From NCBI GenBank assembly GCA_009733575.1, contig ML769410.1, positions 96,343-160,342 on the forward strand: a stretch of 64,000 nt of DNA. The letters run 5' to 3'. A program made the translations under genes and the position numbers. Positions 44,759 to 56,900 of the stretch are shown piece after piece. Within the stretch, counting starts at the first letter, position 1. Each line of letters starts with the position of its first letter. Origin of the DNA: Gymnopus androsaceus JB14. Its lineage: Eukaryota > Basidiomycota > Agaricomycetes > Agaricales > Omphalotaceae. The notes under the pieces are model-generated. The model searched no databases. It had not been told where the DNA came from and worked only from the letters and a program-made list of their open reading frames with translations.

Positions 44759-46855
44759 TCATCGACGTCTGTAATCCCCTCCTCCGCCACTGCTGCCACC
44801 ACCTCCTCTCGATCCTCTCGATCCTCTACCGCCGTCCCTAAGTTTCACCTTTGCCTTCCGGGCCCTCTCTTCCTCTTTCGCTCGCGCCCCCCTCTGCCTG
44901 GGATCGATAACCTCGTAATCCCGTTCAGCCTTCCGGGTCTCCTCGCCGTCATCCTTGGGGAAGTGTAGCGCATGTCCAAGGAAACCCCGGTCGTCGTCAA
45001 TTTCCATTCCTGGATCCTCCTCCAAAGGGGCCTGGGTTGGCTGTGGTTTCTCGGCAACATCACCATCTGTTACAGCTACACTTCCGTCGGGGGCACCCTC
45101 GTCCTCAGGATCATCCGGTAGGGCTGACTGAAGTTTTCCTCGGAAAGCATTCAACGCGTCCAGGATATCACCCTCATCCTTCCGCTTACCCTTCTTTTTG
45201 AGTCCGCGGCTGGAGGCGTATTTGCCTAGCTCTGCCTCCAGGTAAGACACCTTGGGTTTCTTCTTCCTCTCGTCGTCACTATCGTCATCATCCCCTCCCC
45301 GTCGTTTGGTGAGTTTACGAATCTCCGCTTCCATTTTGGATATTTCAGTTTGGCGAGCGGTACTGTGTAAAATAAATGAGATATAAGCTCAAGTGGAAGA
45401 AGAGGGACATGACATACCTTGAGCTACTTTTTTCTGCGGCGTGCTTCTCTCGAATTTTGGCCAAGTCGATCTCGTCTTGCTCCTTCTTTTTTTTCACTTG
45501 GTCATCGTTCTCCACAGTTTGCTTTTTATCTCTGCCTTGGGACGTTTGAGGACCTTGAGTGACGAAATCGGGCAGTACTCCACTAACAGGAGTGGAAATT
45601 GGTTGGTCAATCACTGGAGGTGACGACAAGGTCAAATGGAAGTTTGAAAAAAATGATGGACATGGACTTACGATCCGGCCTCACAATTGCTTTTTTCTTG
45701 AACGAGACGGGTTCTTCCTCGCCTCCTTCGTCTGCACCGAAACTGAGAAGTTTGACATTCCTAGTAAGGAGAAAATTAGCGAAAAAAATAACTTCGTTAC
45801 TCGGAAATAACCCATACTTCTTGGCATTCTTGCGCAATTCATATTCTTCTCGTTCCTTCTGAGATTCTTCTCGGGCTCGCTGTTGAGCGCGTTTCTCCGC
45901 TGCAGTTATACGAGGAATGATATCCGGAAATGGATTGTCAATGATTCGGATGCTTTTGATCTTGGGAGGACTGAAAACAAGAGAAACCGTTAACTCGTAG
46001 GGAACGAGGAAGAAAATGGGGAACACGTACTACACCGGACGCTCGTTGCCATCGAGCTCTGAAAGTTAAATCGGTTGGTGGACTCTAAAAAATACTACAA
46101 AAACCTACCCATTTCTCCTATCTTCATCACATCTAGGACAAGAACCATCAAGCAGGGGAAAATGATAATAGACATTGAACGTACTGTACAACGTATCGCC
46201 GATACATCTCCCAAATAATGTATGTTTACCGTGGAGTTCGTCCGCTCGGTCTACAAGGATTTGAGCAGGAGTAAACGAAGGCTTTGAGACTGTATGGACC
46301 TAGCGTGATGATGAATTGGGAATCGTTCGAGTTCTTTTGCCCATTATTTGCCATGGCCACAAGTCCACGATGAGCGAATCGCAGCCGTGGGTGTATTTCA
46401 TCCTCGAACGGTTCTACAGATACAAAAAGATATTAGTTGGCCGTGAATAAACTTGAATGAAAAAGAGCGCGCCTCCATAGAAAGATTCTCCACCCATTCC
46501 TGTTCCCGTTTTGTCTCCAGTTTGAACCAAAAACCCAGGTACGACACTATGCCAACAATTGAGGCTTCGTAGCTTTCATAGTCGAAGCAACATACCGATG
46601 GAATATTACACCGTCATAGTACCCTACAGATTTTGTGAGCAAGGCTTCGTAGAAAAAGCAGGCCAACTCACAAGAGACTCACCCTCCATTGCCAAAGCTA
46701 GAAAGTTGCGACATGTTTTGGGTGTTTCCTGGTACAGAATGGATAAGCAAGGACTGTAGAACAAATAGAAGAATGTGTACTTTTGACCAAAGCTCTATAT
46801 CAATTTCTCCAACCGTTGTGTCAATTATAACGCGGCCATTCGTTGGAAGAGCCAT
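44759..46855 (-). CDS. CWC27: Cwc27-like spliceosomal cyclophilin
   Basis: Nuclear spliceosome-associated cyclophilin-fold protein. ATG 46855 starts [19 protein letters not shown]. The cyclophilin domain follows over several small exons: [85 protein letters not shown]. Then come [20 protein letters not shown], the coiled charged linker ([20 protein letters not shown]), [20 protein letters not shown], and the C-terminal tail [20 protein letters not shown] ending in a Gly/Arg-rich stretch. These are Cwc27 hallmarks. About ten introns join in frame; one (donor near 46470) needs a GC donor. Human CWC27 is thought to lack isomerase activity, so the role is probably structural. Confidence 0.88.
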
Positions 46856-47031
46856 GAGAACACCGAAATTTCAGATATCGTGAGCAGCTCGAAATCGGTG
46901 ATGGTGGTAGAAGGCAAATTAGGCGCTTGTTTGGCGCCAATTCGCTTCAAGGTTCTTTCTGATTCATGTTCAACCAGCGTAGCTAACTCAGCACTAGATA
47001 TATGTATTGCACATTTACAAATAGATGCATT
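46856..47031. other. Short spacer
   Basis: 176 bases between the Cwc27 start and the 3' end of the GH5 gene (both minus). It must contain the Cwc27 promoter. Confidence 0.4.
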
Positions 47032-48740
47032 TTACAGAAGGGACGCGCTGAAATCAAACGGTGCATCCGTAATAGCAGCAGTTGTCTCCGAAGCACTGGA
47101 GATGGTATCCCAGTCTGTCCCTCCGTTAACTTCAATCTAAGACGAACTAATCAATACTAAACCTTTCCAAGACCGGCGGACAATCACTTACCTCATAGTC
47201 CTGCCCATCACCTGGGTCGGTATTTGTGATAAGTTCCCAGTAAAGCCACGGAACCTTGTAGTTGTTAACCTTTTCGATGTTGGACTCTTCATTGGCGGTG
47301 CGTGAACTTCCACTGGGAGCGAGGGAGCCCCATTCTTCTACCAGAAGTTTCTTGCCCGCAGCTTGAGCTTCAGATACGGCGCTGGCCATAAAATCATCCC
47401 AGTCACTGTTTGAGGAAAATAACGATGAGACTCTTCAATAGACGCAAGGGAAAGAACGAACTCATTGTAGTCATGGATGGAGACTACATCAATGGCACAT
47501 GAACTAGAGAAGAAGGTTGATTGGACACTTGCTGCAGCGGAACCACCGCCGGTGAGTATGAGTTGGTCGGGGTCGCCCACGTTGTTGCGAATCTACATTA
47601 TCAAACACAGTGAGCCCTCAGATGGGCAGAAACTCGGAAGGCGAGATAATGGGAGTTGGAGCCCACCTGCAGCGCAGAATTACATATCCAGTCAAGATTG
47701 TCCTGTGGTCCAAAGATATTTAAGCATCGTTTTAAAGCGCTGACTCCCAAAGACGTGCTCACTAGGTAGAACGACTGATCAAAAATCATCGGTCTGTAAA
47801 AAATATCAGTCTTTGCTTGTCCATGACCTTGGTTTAACTCACTCATTCTGTGCCTCATAGCCGAATATATACCCTCCCAGCTCACTCCAAGGCTGATCAT
47901 CTAGGAGTGAGTTCTTATGGATGTTCAAGATGTGAGTGACACGTTGGTTGAAGGCGTTTATCGCGTCTGAATGTCGAAAATTATTTTGACCGGTCACACA
48001 GCAGAAGTCTTGAGTGAACTCACGTACCAGAGTTTGTGTAAAATCCTTCCTCGCCATAGGTGTCAGTGTAAACGTCACCTGCGACGAGACTATTCACTAG
48101 ATACAGTTGAACTTCTGAGAGATAATACGGCGGCGTAACCATGCAACATACCATCATACAATGCTGTGAGTATCGTTCAGCTAACAACTTAGAAGGCTCA
48201 ATGACTTGACGTACCAAGAAGAAGCTTAATCCCTCGAGCATTTGCATCCACCTACGGTCCATGGATGAGTTTCATCCCTTCGTTGGAAATGGGACACGCA
48301 TACCATGAGCTGGTCAATCAGATCCAAAATCGTATCATCGTAGTCACCGATTCCATTTGCCTCCAGATCTGGGACAGCAACACTAGCACTACCTTTTTGG
48401 CCAGCAGCTTGGCCGGAAATGAAGGTTCGGAGGACCTTCAAGTGTCCTTAGTAGTGGATAACTTGAAGTACAGCGAAAGTTGTGCTTACTTTCATCCCAG
48501 CAGCTTGCATTGCATCTAAAAGATCAAGGACGAGCGCTGTCAGGGAGGGCATAGGCGAAGTAATTCTATATATGAAAACCGTGGTACATTGAGCCTGAGC
48601 GACAAAGAAGCTGAAGACATGGCCGCGGTTGATATACCCACATTGGCTCCAACGAAACTGTTAGCTGCGAGGGCGCTCAACGGCGCTAACGCCAAAATAG
48701 ATAGAGTCAACGAGACGAGTAGCATCGTTCCCAGTCGCAT
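47032..48740 (-). CDS. GH5-family secreted glycoside hydrolase (mannanase/cellulase type, disrupted)
   Basis: Secreted plant-cell-wall enzyme of the (beta/alpha)8 GH5 fold. ATG 48740 opens a signal peptide (MRLGTMLLVSLTLSILALAP). Motifs after splicing: ANSFVGAN, YFAYALPDSA, LDAMQAAGMK, VLRTFISGQAAGQKG, YDDTILDLIDQLM, DANARGIKLLL, GEEGFYTNSGT and GGYIFGYEAQNEPMIF (acid/base Glu in the QNE motif). IDVVSIHDYN and KLLVEEWG (nucleophile Glu) follow, then VPWLYWELITN and the last exon to TAA 47032-47034. About ten introns. One base too many near 48529 (CGTCCTT; removing C gives ARLDLLDAM), and the junction near 48005 is also off by one. It is divergent from the oxidoreductase gene across 509 bases. 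Confidence 0.75.
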
Positions 48741-49249
48741 GATGAAAGACTCGACCCAGTGGTGCTGAATTCTATTCCAGAGCTATTTATGTATGTTACC
48801 CCGGAGATATATCAGTCCGGAGAAGCTTTGTGACGAAGTCAATATCCAGGTGAAATAACTTCAATAAGGTCAGGTGGACCCGAGGTTGAACTGAGATGAT
48901 ATGCAAACTGGGAGACGCGTAGATTCGCAGGCCCCTTCACGAGTCTGGTTTCAGCATGCTGTGATCAATGGAAGGGAATGGTAAAGTACCAGAAAGGCTA
49001 TATAAAACCGTCAGCAGTGAAGCAGGAGCACATGAAAGGGTATTGCAGCTGCAGATAGATACCTACCGTAACGAGATTTTGTATTTCGCTATAAGTCTGA
49101 GACGCGCTCAGATTGCGCTCAGATGACAGTTCAAAACTTCAAGAGAAACACAAACCACGTGATCATGCTTTGGACAGCTTTGATATTACCTCTTTTATCC
49201 TTCATCGATTACGGTCACGTCCTGTAGTGTGAGAGATACTCTGATTATA
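48741..49249. promoter_or_regulatory. Divergent promoter region, GH5 / GroES-like oxidoreductase
   Basis: 509 bases between divergent starts. GGCTATATAAAACC near 48998 is a good plus-strand TATA candidate but lies about 250 bases from the oxidoreductase ATG; the minus-strand side has AGCTATTTATG near 48780. Confidence 0.4.
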
Positions 49250-50526
49250 ATGTCCACCCAGCAAGCTCTTGTCCTAGAAAGCAAACAAGGCGCGTTTTCT
49301 GTTAAATCTGATCGACCGATTCCGCAGCCAGGAGTCGGAGAACTTGTTGTAAAAGTCCAAGCCGCGGCTTTAAATCCCGTTGATTGGAAGGTGCAGGCTT
49401 ATGGGCTTCTTGTAGAGAATATCCTGCTGTGCTAGGCTCAGATGTTGCTGGGGATATTGTCGAAGTTGGTGAAGGTGTCGAGGGATGGGCAAAGGGTGAT
49501 AAAATGTACATATCTTTCCATTATAATCCATTATTTAACAACCAGCATTTTACTGACTCTCCATAGCTTCTTTCAAGGCTTTTATCGCAACGAAAAGGCT
49601 GCATTTCAGCAATTTACTACTGTTCCTGCAGAGCTGGTAGCTAAGGTAAGTTAGGTCGCTTAGCCTTCTGTGATTTAATCGGACGCGCCATCTATAATTC
49701 GACAGATTCCGTCGAAATACACATACTCGCAAGCAGCATCAATCCCTGTTGCTCTGACTGCTGCCATCTTTGGTCTCTATGGACCGAGACCAATTGGGAT
49801 TGGTTTGAATCCTACCATAGACTCGGAGGTGAAGCGAACCGGCCAGCCTGTCGTTGTTATCGGTGGAAGCACATCTGTAGGGCAGTATGGTGCGTTCTAA
49901 GCTAGTCTTTGTTGTAGATTCTATTAACAGTATGCATCTAGCAATCCAACTACTCCGATACCTCGAATTCAGCCCCATTATCGCCTACGCCTCATCGAAA
50001 CACTCGGAACACTTGAAATCCCTCGGAGCAACGCATATCATCGACCGTCAAGTCACCCTACTTCCTGATCTCCCATCTGCAGTCAAAAAAATCCTTCCTA
50101 CAACCTCCAGTGAATTGAAGGTCGTATTTGATGCGGTGGGAAGTACGGAAACGCAGGATGCAGGGTTCGACTGTCTAGTCACTGGAGGCGAACTAATCAC
50201 TGTGAACTCATCTTCCAAGGGGGATCGAGATGGAAAGACTATCTTGGCTGTCTTTGGAACGGTGCATTTGCCGCACGGGAGGGAATTTGGTAAAATTTTA
50301 TATAAAAAGCTACCTAGCTTGATCGAACATGATGTCCTGGTGGTAAGTACTGACTTATCAACTTGGAGATTCTATCCAGAATTGACTTGCATCTTTTTTA
50401 AAGCCCAGCAGAGTAGAAGATCTCCCGAACGGACTCAATGGGATTGTGGCTGGTTTGGATAGGTTGAAACGAAATGAAATCAGTGGGGAGAAGTTGGTCG
50501 CACATCCACAGGATCCCTTGAACTAG
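49250..50526 (+). CDS. GroES-like zinc-type alcohol dehydrogenase / enoyl-reductase-like oxidoreductase (one disruption)
   Basis: NAD(P)H-dependent medium-chain dehydrogenase of the fungal trans-acting enoyl reductase/ToxD-like type. ATG 49250 gives MSTQQALVLESKQGAF. GVGELVVKVQAAALNPVDWK and the GroES-fold block AVLGSDVAGDIVEVG follow, then QAASIPVALTAAIFGLYGP and the Rossmann motif VVIGGSTSVGQYAIQLLR. SLGATHIIDR, VVFDAVGS and EISGEKLVAHP end the protein at TAG 50524-50526. Four introns fit; the last uses the AAAG acceptor near 50401. One base seems missing near 49420 (frame changes between LLVEN and YPAVLGSD). The structural-zinc cysteines of classical ADHs are not evident, as in quinone/enoyl reductases. 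Confidence 0.75.
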
Positions 50527-50816
50527 GCTTAGGGGTTTACAAGGTAACGGCTCAATGGCCAATCTGTTCATCCAATATTCAGGATATGTAAGATGATGAT
50601 CGTGATATGTAAGGTTATGAATTTATTCACACCACCTCGGTCGAGGCAATGTCTCCAGAGATTTGGCTACACATTACTGCATAAAAACGTCGAGGAAGGT
50701 CCGATCTAGCGCGTCATCATCGTATTTCATTAAAACTCTATACAGTAGATATGTTTCGTACATGACAAGTATCCAATGAACAGCAAACTTATATGAATCA
50801 AGCAGATTTTCTACTT
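50527..50816. other. Convergent 3' spacer
   Basis: Short region between the oxidoreductase stop and the MFS stop, AT-rich, no gene. Confidence 0.4.
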
Positions 50817-52897
50817 CTATATTTTCTTCTCCTCTGGGCCATCCCCGTGGCTCTTACTCTCCCCGTTTGCATTATCTGCGACCCCCTTTTCTGGATCACC
50901 GCCATTCTCAGGTTTCTTTGACTCCGCCTTCCCTTCCTTCTCTTTGGAACCCTTCCGCTCCAATCTAAGACCGTCCCATCCAATCCATCTCTTTTTCATC
51001 ACAGGAGTACCCGGAGGATCTAGCCCAGGCCCTCTCATCAACAGTATAACAATCTGCCACACAGAAAAGCCCAGCGTCATCAGCGCACATGCGCGCCAGC
51101 CATAACGGTTGAAAACGTATGTTCCCGCGGAGGTGCCCATGACTTGGCCGAGGAAGAGCTAATGATTAGAAGAAGGCTAAGTCAAGTAATGGCGGAAGCA
51201 GGAGAAAATATGATACAAACCGTAAGAATGTACACGGCGTTGAGACGTGCTCGAGCTTCTGGAGCGATACTAAAAACAGAGACATAGGAGTGAGTAAAAC
51301 GTTGGATGAGGAGCGGGAAGAAGGAGTGGGAAGAAGGAGATGAATACAGAGGCACGACGCTCACCTAAATATATTCGATGCCAAACTAGTTTGAAGCATC
51401 TGCCTAAAGACATCCAGACCTATGACGGCAATAATCACAGCTGCGATGCTGATGCCATTGCCGATTACTTGGACTACCTATTGGCGAGGATTGTCGGTGA
51501 ATAAATTATAATCCTGTGGAGATACATATACACCCACCTGGAAAACTATGAGCGCGATGCACCCAACTAACGACGCATAATACGAGGGCAGTCTATCAAT
51601 AAGCTTCCCGACGAATGGACCTATCGCAACACCAAACATGCCGATTAAGCCAAAGAGGCCAATGACCAGTCTGGGGAGAAAAATATGAGCATGAACTCTT
51701 CGCAGGAAGAAGCGCTACCAACTCACGTTGAATAATTATACGGATTCCCATTCAACAAAAATCGTCAAAGTGACCCAGAAACTACTAAAGCTCGCACTAC
51801 TCCCTAGGTTCACCAGACACGCCTGTATCAACACCGGCTCCGTGACCGCGTATTTGCCCATCGTCCATAGTATCTTCTGATAAGTCATCCCCGTCCCTTG
51901 ATTTTTTGCTGGAAAATCCGGACAGAGGGCATAGGTTAGGAAGAGGACTGCAGTTTGGAGGCCAATGGAGAGGTAGTACACAACGCGCCAGGAAGTGAAT
52001 TCGGCAATGATACCGGCGAGGACACGGGCAATAAGAACACCAAAGAGGAGCCCAGCAAAGACGACAGACAAGGCAGAAGCACGTTTGTGTGCTGGAGCGA
52101 GATCAGCGGCGAGGGGAAGGAGGATTTGTGGGGTCACGGAGACAAAGCCGACGAGGAGGGAGAAAGCGAGGAAAACGGAGAGAGAATTAGTTATAGCAAG
52201 TGGAATGGTGAGAACGGTCGAGAGGAAGACGATGACAAGGAGTATTTGACGCCGACGCAGGAGGTCGCCGAGAGGTGAGATTAAGAGTAAGCCGGCGGCA
52301 TATCTGGATAGGGAAGCGAGTGAGAGAGGATGTGCATAAAGGGGAGGAGGTATTTACCCTACTTGGACAAGAGTAGGGACTCTAAGAACGGAGGAAGAAA
52401 GGACAGTGAGCTATTGCAGCATAATCAGGCGACGTAGGACTTACCTTGAGATCTCATCATAAGATACGTCGAATGAATTAGCCAGCTCGACTGGTATGGA
52501 GGTCAGTACAAAGACAGCCAGGGAGACTTTGAACACGCACCCAATATCGGTTGACAATAATACAGATTTGCCACAACTAGGCCACCGTAAGTAACCAAAT
52601 TGACGAAGAACTTGAACGCGTACTGAATGTAGAGGCAAATCCAAAGGAGATGTTCAACACCAACCCAAAATGGAATGGTGGATTGTCCGGATGGTATTGT
52701 AGGCGACGAGGGATAGGAATGAATCCAAAATCGGTAGTGGGCCAGTGTTTTGATGGTTTTTGGACCTCTTGGTCGCTCATGGGAGTTTCGTTTCCTGAAC
52801 CCGAAGCTGCTGTTGCCCCTGCTTCCGCTGGTGTCGCCTCTAATGTTTTTTCTCCAATCGAGTCTGATTCCATCTGTTGTGCATCGTGGTCTGCCAT
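50817..52897 (-). CDS. DHA1-type MFS drug/metabolite transporter (one disruption)
   Basis: Membrane transporter of the major facilitator superfamily. ATG 52897 gives a hydrophilic N-terminus (MADHDAQQMESDS) and then IPIPRRLQYHPDNPPFHFGL. After an intron come YAFKFFVNLVTYGGLVVANL, YYCQPILVELANSFDVSYDE, AGYAAGLLLISPLGDLLRRR, VTPQILLPLAADLAPAHKRA (antiporter motif region), GIIAEFTSWRVVYYLSIG, GLFGLIGMFGVAIGPFVGKL, APEARARLNAVYI, FLGQVMGTSAGTYVFNRYGW and a long charged C-terminal tail (KEKEGKAESKKPENGG). About seven introns. One base disturbs the frame near 51760 (TLT then FLLNGNPYNYST). Next to a GroES-like reductase and GH5; the substrate is unknown. Confidence 0.75.
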
Positions 52898-53944
52898 CTC
52901 AAGCGAAGGTCGTAATGGTCGTGGTCGCGGTCGAAGAAGATTTGGGTATTTATATTCCGACAGAATTAGTCATGTATCACGGCCGTGTACGCGCCGTGCG
53001 CACTAATATTAGCTGTTAGCTAATCGCAGAACATCCTGTACTATAACTTGTCTCCTTGAAGTTAGAGAATGAAGAATGCGGTAATCAGAGGAAGATGTGC
53101 CGGAGACGGACAACCGTGTCCGCTGTCAAAAAAGATCAAATACTTCCATAATCGGAAAGGGCAAAGCAAGTTCTACCTAGACGCCCAAGTAAGGTCCGAG
53201 TTGAGTCCGAGCCGTCACCGAACCGATTCCGTCACGGTAAATGGTTAGCTACTAAGTAGGCTAAAGCAGTCCCTCTAAGAGGTTGGCGTTACAAATGTAA
53301 GAATCCTAACGAGGTTTCCTACTTTTCGTCAACCTCTTAGAGTCTTAGAGGATTGGTCACCAAGCTAGTTAGCTGCTTACTGACTCTATTCAAGAATAAT
53401 CGTTCCATGCTTCGAGCTCTTCGAGAGTACCTCGGCCATAGTAAGCATACTCTATGCATATACATACTTATGCAGCGGCCACTCAGAGATAATATGAGTA
53501 AAGACTCGGTACCGACTCATCTCCCTCATGGAGAGGCTATATAGTAGGATGTCTCCGAGTACGCCCTCCATCCTGTGTGTTGTTTGTCTTTCACAATTGC
53601 GGCTTATAAACGCCCAATGCTGTCACCGAATCGATTCCGAGCGCTAATTCATGATCAATAGCACTTCAACTACTTACGAGAATCACAAAGCACTACTTTC
53701 CAAGCCTGTCAAAGTTCAATCCAAACATATCGCATCCAGTACCGTTTAGTTGATCGAGGCCGATGTATAATTCGTCCTGCAATGGCCATCAGCCTATTCA
53801 AGATGGATCCCTTCACGGATAACTCACTCAAGAATTCAAGTCACAATCACAGTATAAGAGTTCGCCATTTCATCTACTTACACATGATGAGCCTGTCCAT
53901 GAGAATTGAAAGCAACCAAAAGCGGCCGCTCAGTTATCGTTAAA
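52898..53944. other. Intergenic with short inverted repeats
   Basis: No gene. Between 53263 and 53352 the phrases CCTCTAAGAGGTTGGCG and CAACCTCTTAGAG form short inverted or palindromic motifs. ACCGAATCGATTCCG-type phrases recur (53220 and 53627). Possibly promoter and repeat debris upstream of the MFS gene. Confidence 0.4.
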
Positions 53945-56306
53945 CTAAGGAAGCTGCGCAGGATTCAACGCGTCGTAAATAGGACAAAGAGATTTCCAGT
54001 CAGCTGTTAGTAGTAAATATGAAACGAGCATCGGTACGTTATTTTCGAATAATACAGCTAGCACATACCTGGAACTGGATCGTCCTGCTTCGTATCCCGC
54101 GTATCCTCGGCAAGAACAACAGCAAGTCCCCTAGTAGAAGTGTAGGTAATGAAAGAGAGGCAGATATATGGGAGGACTTACACGGCCAAATGAAGGTCCA
54201 TGTGGCTTCAACCCGTGGTTAGTGCAAGTAAGGTCATAGTTGTTATGATAAAGACAGACAGACCAATGTAAAAACCAAGGGCCAGGATTATCAGTAACGA
54301 ATCTGATCGTCGTTTGGTTTTCGAAAGCGACAAGCGTTACATCTCTTCGAACCTAACATGTACAGAGATTAAAAATTGTACGCAATGAAACACTGTGTGC
54401 TTACGGGGTTCACATAGTTGAAGCTATCCGAGTCCGAAGTCTTCACCACATCAAACGCGTGCTGGAACAAGTTAGTCGAGGTAAGAAAACCCAAAGAGAG
54501 CGACTTACGCCATGTAGATGGAATGGATGTGCTCCCAAAGTTTTATTCTCACCGAAAAAATTGATTTCGATGACTTTATTCCTTGGAAGTGTGTAAACCG
54601 AACCTTTGGGTAGCAAGTCTTGGGCATGTTTCTTGCCACTCAAAATCTGCAAAAGCACGGGAATCGATGGCGATTCATAGCTTACATTATTCAAATAGAA
54701 TGTTGGGGGGTTGTGATGAAACCCAAGGCCAAGTTCAGAACGACGTCAGCACCACCTGGATAAGGCTTTCCTGGCGCACCGGGGTTCTCTAGGGGATGAA
54801 GATCAGCTTCTCTCAAGGTACCACCATCGGACCATGGTGACGTTGTGGGCTCTACATTTGGAGCGCCTTTGTACCGAAGAATACCAGAGTTGACGCCATT
54901 CGTAAAGTTGTAAGCACCGACGCCTATGCTAGATAGAGCTCGGACTCTATAGTTGCCTATTTCTTGATGAGCACAGAGAATCCTACAGAGTATCGCTGAG
55001 AAGGATACATTTTGATAAAGTTGACGGTGTGCGGCTCGGTGTTGATTCCATCGACCTTGTTGACTGTTAGCTGCTTCTAAAGAGTTTAGTGCCGAAGAGA
55101 GCCCACCTCGATAATGGTAAGGTTGTGGCCATCGATGGAAACCCCATGGGAAGCATGGAATGCCATGGATATCAAGCGGAACCGGTAGTGCTTTCCATGC
55201 TCAACCTCTATCACTGCTAAAGGAACATCAGGCTGTCTCATAAGTATCAGCGTTCGTTCTTGATAGAGTAGTGCAGATACTTACTCCTCCAAAATAGCGA
55301 CCTTTTCCGTTAATCAGGGTAGCGTCGGCTGATGGCTGACCGTGACCTGAGAGCAGTTGCAAGCTGGTTTCGTGGTACCTGGGACGCAATTCAAGAACTT
55401 ATTATATCTGCTGAAACAGTGAAAATCAATACCAATCTGCGAGTGTGAATGACGGTGGATTCTAAAAACGAGGAAATCAGGCTTGGCAACTCAGTTTCTA
55501 CAGCTGAGAGCCGTACCGTCGTCTACATCATACCAGTGTCGATGAGGGTCTTGGTGCAAAATTTCAGTTCATATTCATGGAAGGTTTATTCAATAGAGCT
55601 GACCGTCATTAGTCGTAAACCACGAGAGGCCCTCGTAATCCGTCGCCGTACTAACAGGAAGATTGAGTAATGTGATAGACTCAGAAAATGCTAAACGCAT
55701 ACCTGTACAGATAAGTGTGAATGGTACCAGAATGTACCAGCCTGATCGCGAACTCCAAAGTCATACAGGAACGAGTGATTCGGAGCAATAGGGCATTGCG
55801 AGACAAATGCCACTCCGTCCGCGTAATTTGTTGTTTTCTGAAAGAGACCGTGCCAGTGCTAGTTCAATCGCGCCAGCATATTAGCCAACTGGAGGATGAT
55901 GAAGCTCGAGAGAACTTACGATACTCGTGCTTCTAATCATTGTTGGGTCTGTGAGTACGTCCGTTACATTGAAAGATAATCTTTCGCCCTGCAAACGATG
56001 ATTGAGTTGCCCAGAAGTACCTAAAGCATCATTAGTAGCGGCGGACCTTTACAGCAGTAAGTAAAGGTCCAGGAAACTGCCCAGTTTTTGGTGTCTTGCC
56101 AGCAAGGACAGTACTGAGTTCGTAGGTTAGGCCGGGAAAAGTGAAGAAGTGAAGGAGAAGCAAGCTTACGAGCGGCGAAATCCATCTGGGGCAATTTCTT
56201 TATTGGAGATGTAGAGATGTTCGTGCTGCTGCCGCTCTCTGATAACTTCGGCACCATATGTGAGGTAGGATAGCCTGAAGATCAAAAATACCATAGAGAG
56301 CAACAT
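53945..56306 (-). CDS. Laccase 2 (inverted copy of laccase 1, disrupted)
   Basis: Minus-strand paralogue nearly identical in exon-intron plan to laccase 1: ATG 56306 ([19 protein letters not shown]), [68 protein letters not shown]-type end, TAG at 53945-53947. Its lesions differ from those in laccase 1: an extra base creating TAA and TGA after VVYD near 55607-55613, and one missing C near 54715 (GFITTP instead of GFIHNPPTF). At the two places where laccase 1 is broken, laccase 2 reads normally ([14 protein letters not shown] and HLHG). The two copies are therefore independently damaged or contain independent errors. The duplication includes the upstream region to about 56900. Confidence 0.85.
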
Positions 56307-56900
56307 GATTTGAGGACTGCGAGAGGGCTTGGTAAACGAGAGTCTAATTGAAACGACGGATGGCATACATAATGCTTTTGTGCTTTCTTGCTCCGTGTCT
56401 AGTATCTTCCACTGTCACCCGATAGTTCAAGAGGCAAATTGACAGCGATAGGTATTAGATCTTGAGAAGAGTTCAGCCTAGTTCAGCGCAAGAGCGACGC
56501 GTGGAACTACGCCACACTAGGAGTAAATCGGGTCTTGTATACTTATCAGAAACAGGAGATGCTATACCCAAGTAATAGAAGTCAGAATCAATCGTCGCTG
56601 TAGCAGCCTGCTATCAAACCTATCAAACTCAAGCTTCGGGCTGGGATCTTTTTTGCTACTCGGTCATTACAAAGCCGTCCGCCGCCCGCCTTCGCATCCT
56701 CTTCGAGTTACAAAACAGAAGCCGCGTCCAGACCGCGTAGTATGTTCAACAGGGCAATGTAACTTCTCATGGAAGTAAATCGTAAACATCTGCTCTAGGC
56801 GACAAGTATGCGTCTGTGAGTGGAGCCGAGTTCGGAGCACAAAAAGACTGCAATTGGACAACCTGAATTGGTTCAGCTTGGCTCCAAGCTTTTTCAAGGC
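56307..56900 (-). promoter_or_regulatory. Laccase 2 upstream region, inverted copy of 16440-16994
   Basis: Minus-strand homology to the laccase 1 promoter, including the CCGTCGTTTCAATTAG block just before the start. The TATAAAAG box of laccase 1 is not preserved: the equivalent place reads GCACAAAAGCATTATG. Homology fades beyond about 56900. Confidence 0.55.

Noticed and set aside
53263..53352. Palindromic CCTCTAAGAGG phrases considered as a transposon terminal repeat
   Set aside because: The arms are very short and no element body is bounded by them.
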